The translations under genes and the position numbers were made by a program. From Phytobacter diazotrophicus (GTDB lineage Bacteria; Pseudomonadota; Gammaproteobacteria; Enterobacterales; Enterobacteriaceae): a stretch of DNA of 64,000 nucleotides. Each line of letters starts with the position of its first letter. The first letter of the stretch is position 1. Below the pieces are notes generated by a model. The model had not been told where the DNA came from and did not search any database. It saw nothing but the letters and a program-made list of their open reading frames with translations. Positions 63,887-64,000 of the stretch are shown here, one piece after another. Where the stretch lies: NCBI GenBank assembly GCA_004346725.1, contig SMDE01000009.1:176445-240444 (forward strand), in the 5' to 3' direction.

Positions 63887-64000
63887 TTTCTCCCTCTCCC
63901 TTTCAGGGTGTACGGTCCGGAGACATAGTGAACGCTTGTTCGGGGACATGGTAGACACTTACAACTGAGGCATAAGAACCCGTTTATGGAGTCACTTATG
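63887..64000 (+). other. possible edge of another intergenic repeat or insertion element
   Basis: The stretch TCTCCCTCTCCC, then GTGTACGGTCCGGA, then repeated GACATAGTGAACG / GACATGGTAGACAC, shares words with the repeat near 49.25-49.52 kb (TGTACGGTCCGGA, GGTAGATACTGTGAACG). The window ends on an ATG after GGAGTCACTT, which may be the start of a gene, possibly a transposase. Too little is present to decide. Confidence 0.3.

Overview
The window is chromosomal DNA of a gamma-proteobacterium of the family Enterobacteriaceae. The left edge has the order lptF, lptG, ..., ahr, leuX that Escherichia coli has beside its leuX tRNA. Other family-typical genes are symE, yjhX, glgS, tnaA, yjiR, yjiS, foxA and a chromosomal fosA. 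The tryptophanase operon predicts an indole-positive strain. Protein similarity judged by eye points to a Leclercia/Kluyvera/Klebsiella/Citrobacter-like genus rather than Escherichia itself; I cannot fix the genus from sequence alone.

Layout. 1-7.3 kb: end of lptF, lptG, a single-chain dihydroxyacetone kinase, and a leftward operon for sulfur amino acid breakdown (CyuA-type desulfidase, a cystathionine lyase-type PLP enzyme, an NhaC-type transporter). These occupy the place of the idn genes of E. coli. 7.5-10.5 kb: ahr, an overlapping HNH nuclease/methyltransferase pair, and tRNA-Leu(CAA) leuX. 10.7-15.1 kb: an AT-rich insert behind leuX, with a decayed IS3-type element and a Cfr10I-like restriction-modification locus (Vsr repair nuclease, restriction enzyme, cytosine-5 methyltransferase, small HTH protein with a palindromic operator). 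15.1-22.5 kb: SOS toxin symE with its antisense RNA SymR, a xylonate/xyloside cluster (dehydratase, symporter, GH43 xylosidase, IclR regulator) and an orphan yjhX. 22.8-28.5 kb: glgS, two small genes, a RoxA-like oxygenase and the tnaC-tnaA-permease operon. 28.8-34.0 kb: a second restriction system closely resembling Eco57I and M.Eco57I. 34.2-41.5 kb: a siderophore receptor and, divergently, an ABC uptake operon ending in an RpiR-family regulator. 41.6-47.9 kb: an RND efflux pump of the EefABC type with its TetR repressor. 48.0-52.9 kb: three small genes, then foxR-foxA for ferrioxamine uptake. 53.0-58.9 kb: yjiR/yjiS, a second ClpP-like protease, a DUF1176 protein, a quinone reductase-like protein, a LysR regulator and fosA. 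59.1-64 kb: hicAB with a broken toxin, an O-methyltransferase/TetR pair, a metallopeptidase-lipoprotein-ankyrin trio, and a decayed higBA.

How the parts work together. Defence dominates the accessory content: two complete restriction-modification systems, an HNH/methyltransferase pair and symE lie within about 25 kb. Iron uptake is represented twice (receptor plus ABC operon, and foxR-foxA), with Fur-like sequences upstream. Two toxin-antitoxin loci at the right end are decaying. The strongest candidate for something little described is the HExxH protein-lipoprotein-ankyrin trio at 61.3-63.2 kb. Next come the HNH/methyltransferase pair and the unnamed small proteins near 48 kb. Composite intergenic repeats occur near 30.5-31 kb and 49.3-49.5 kb.
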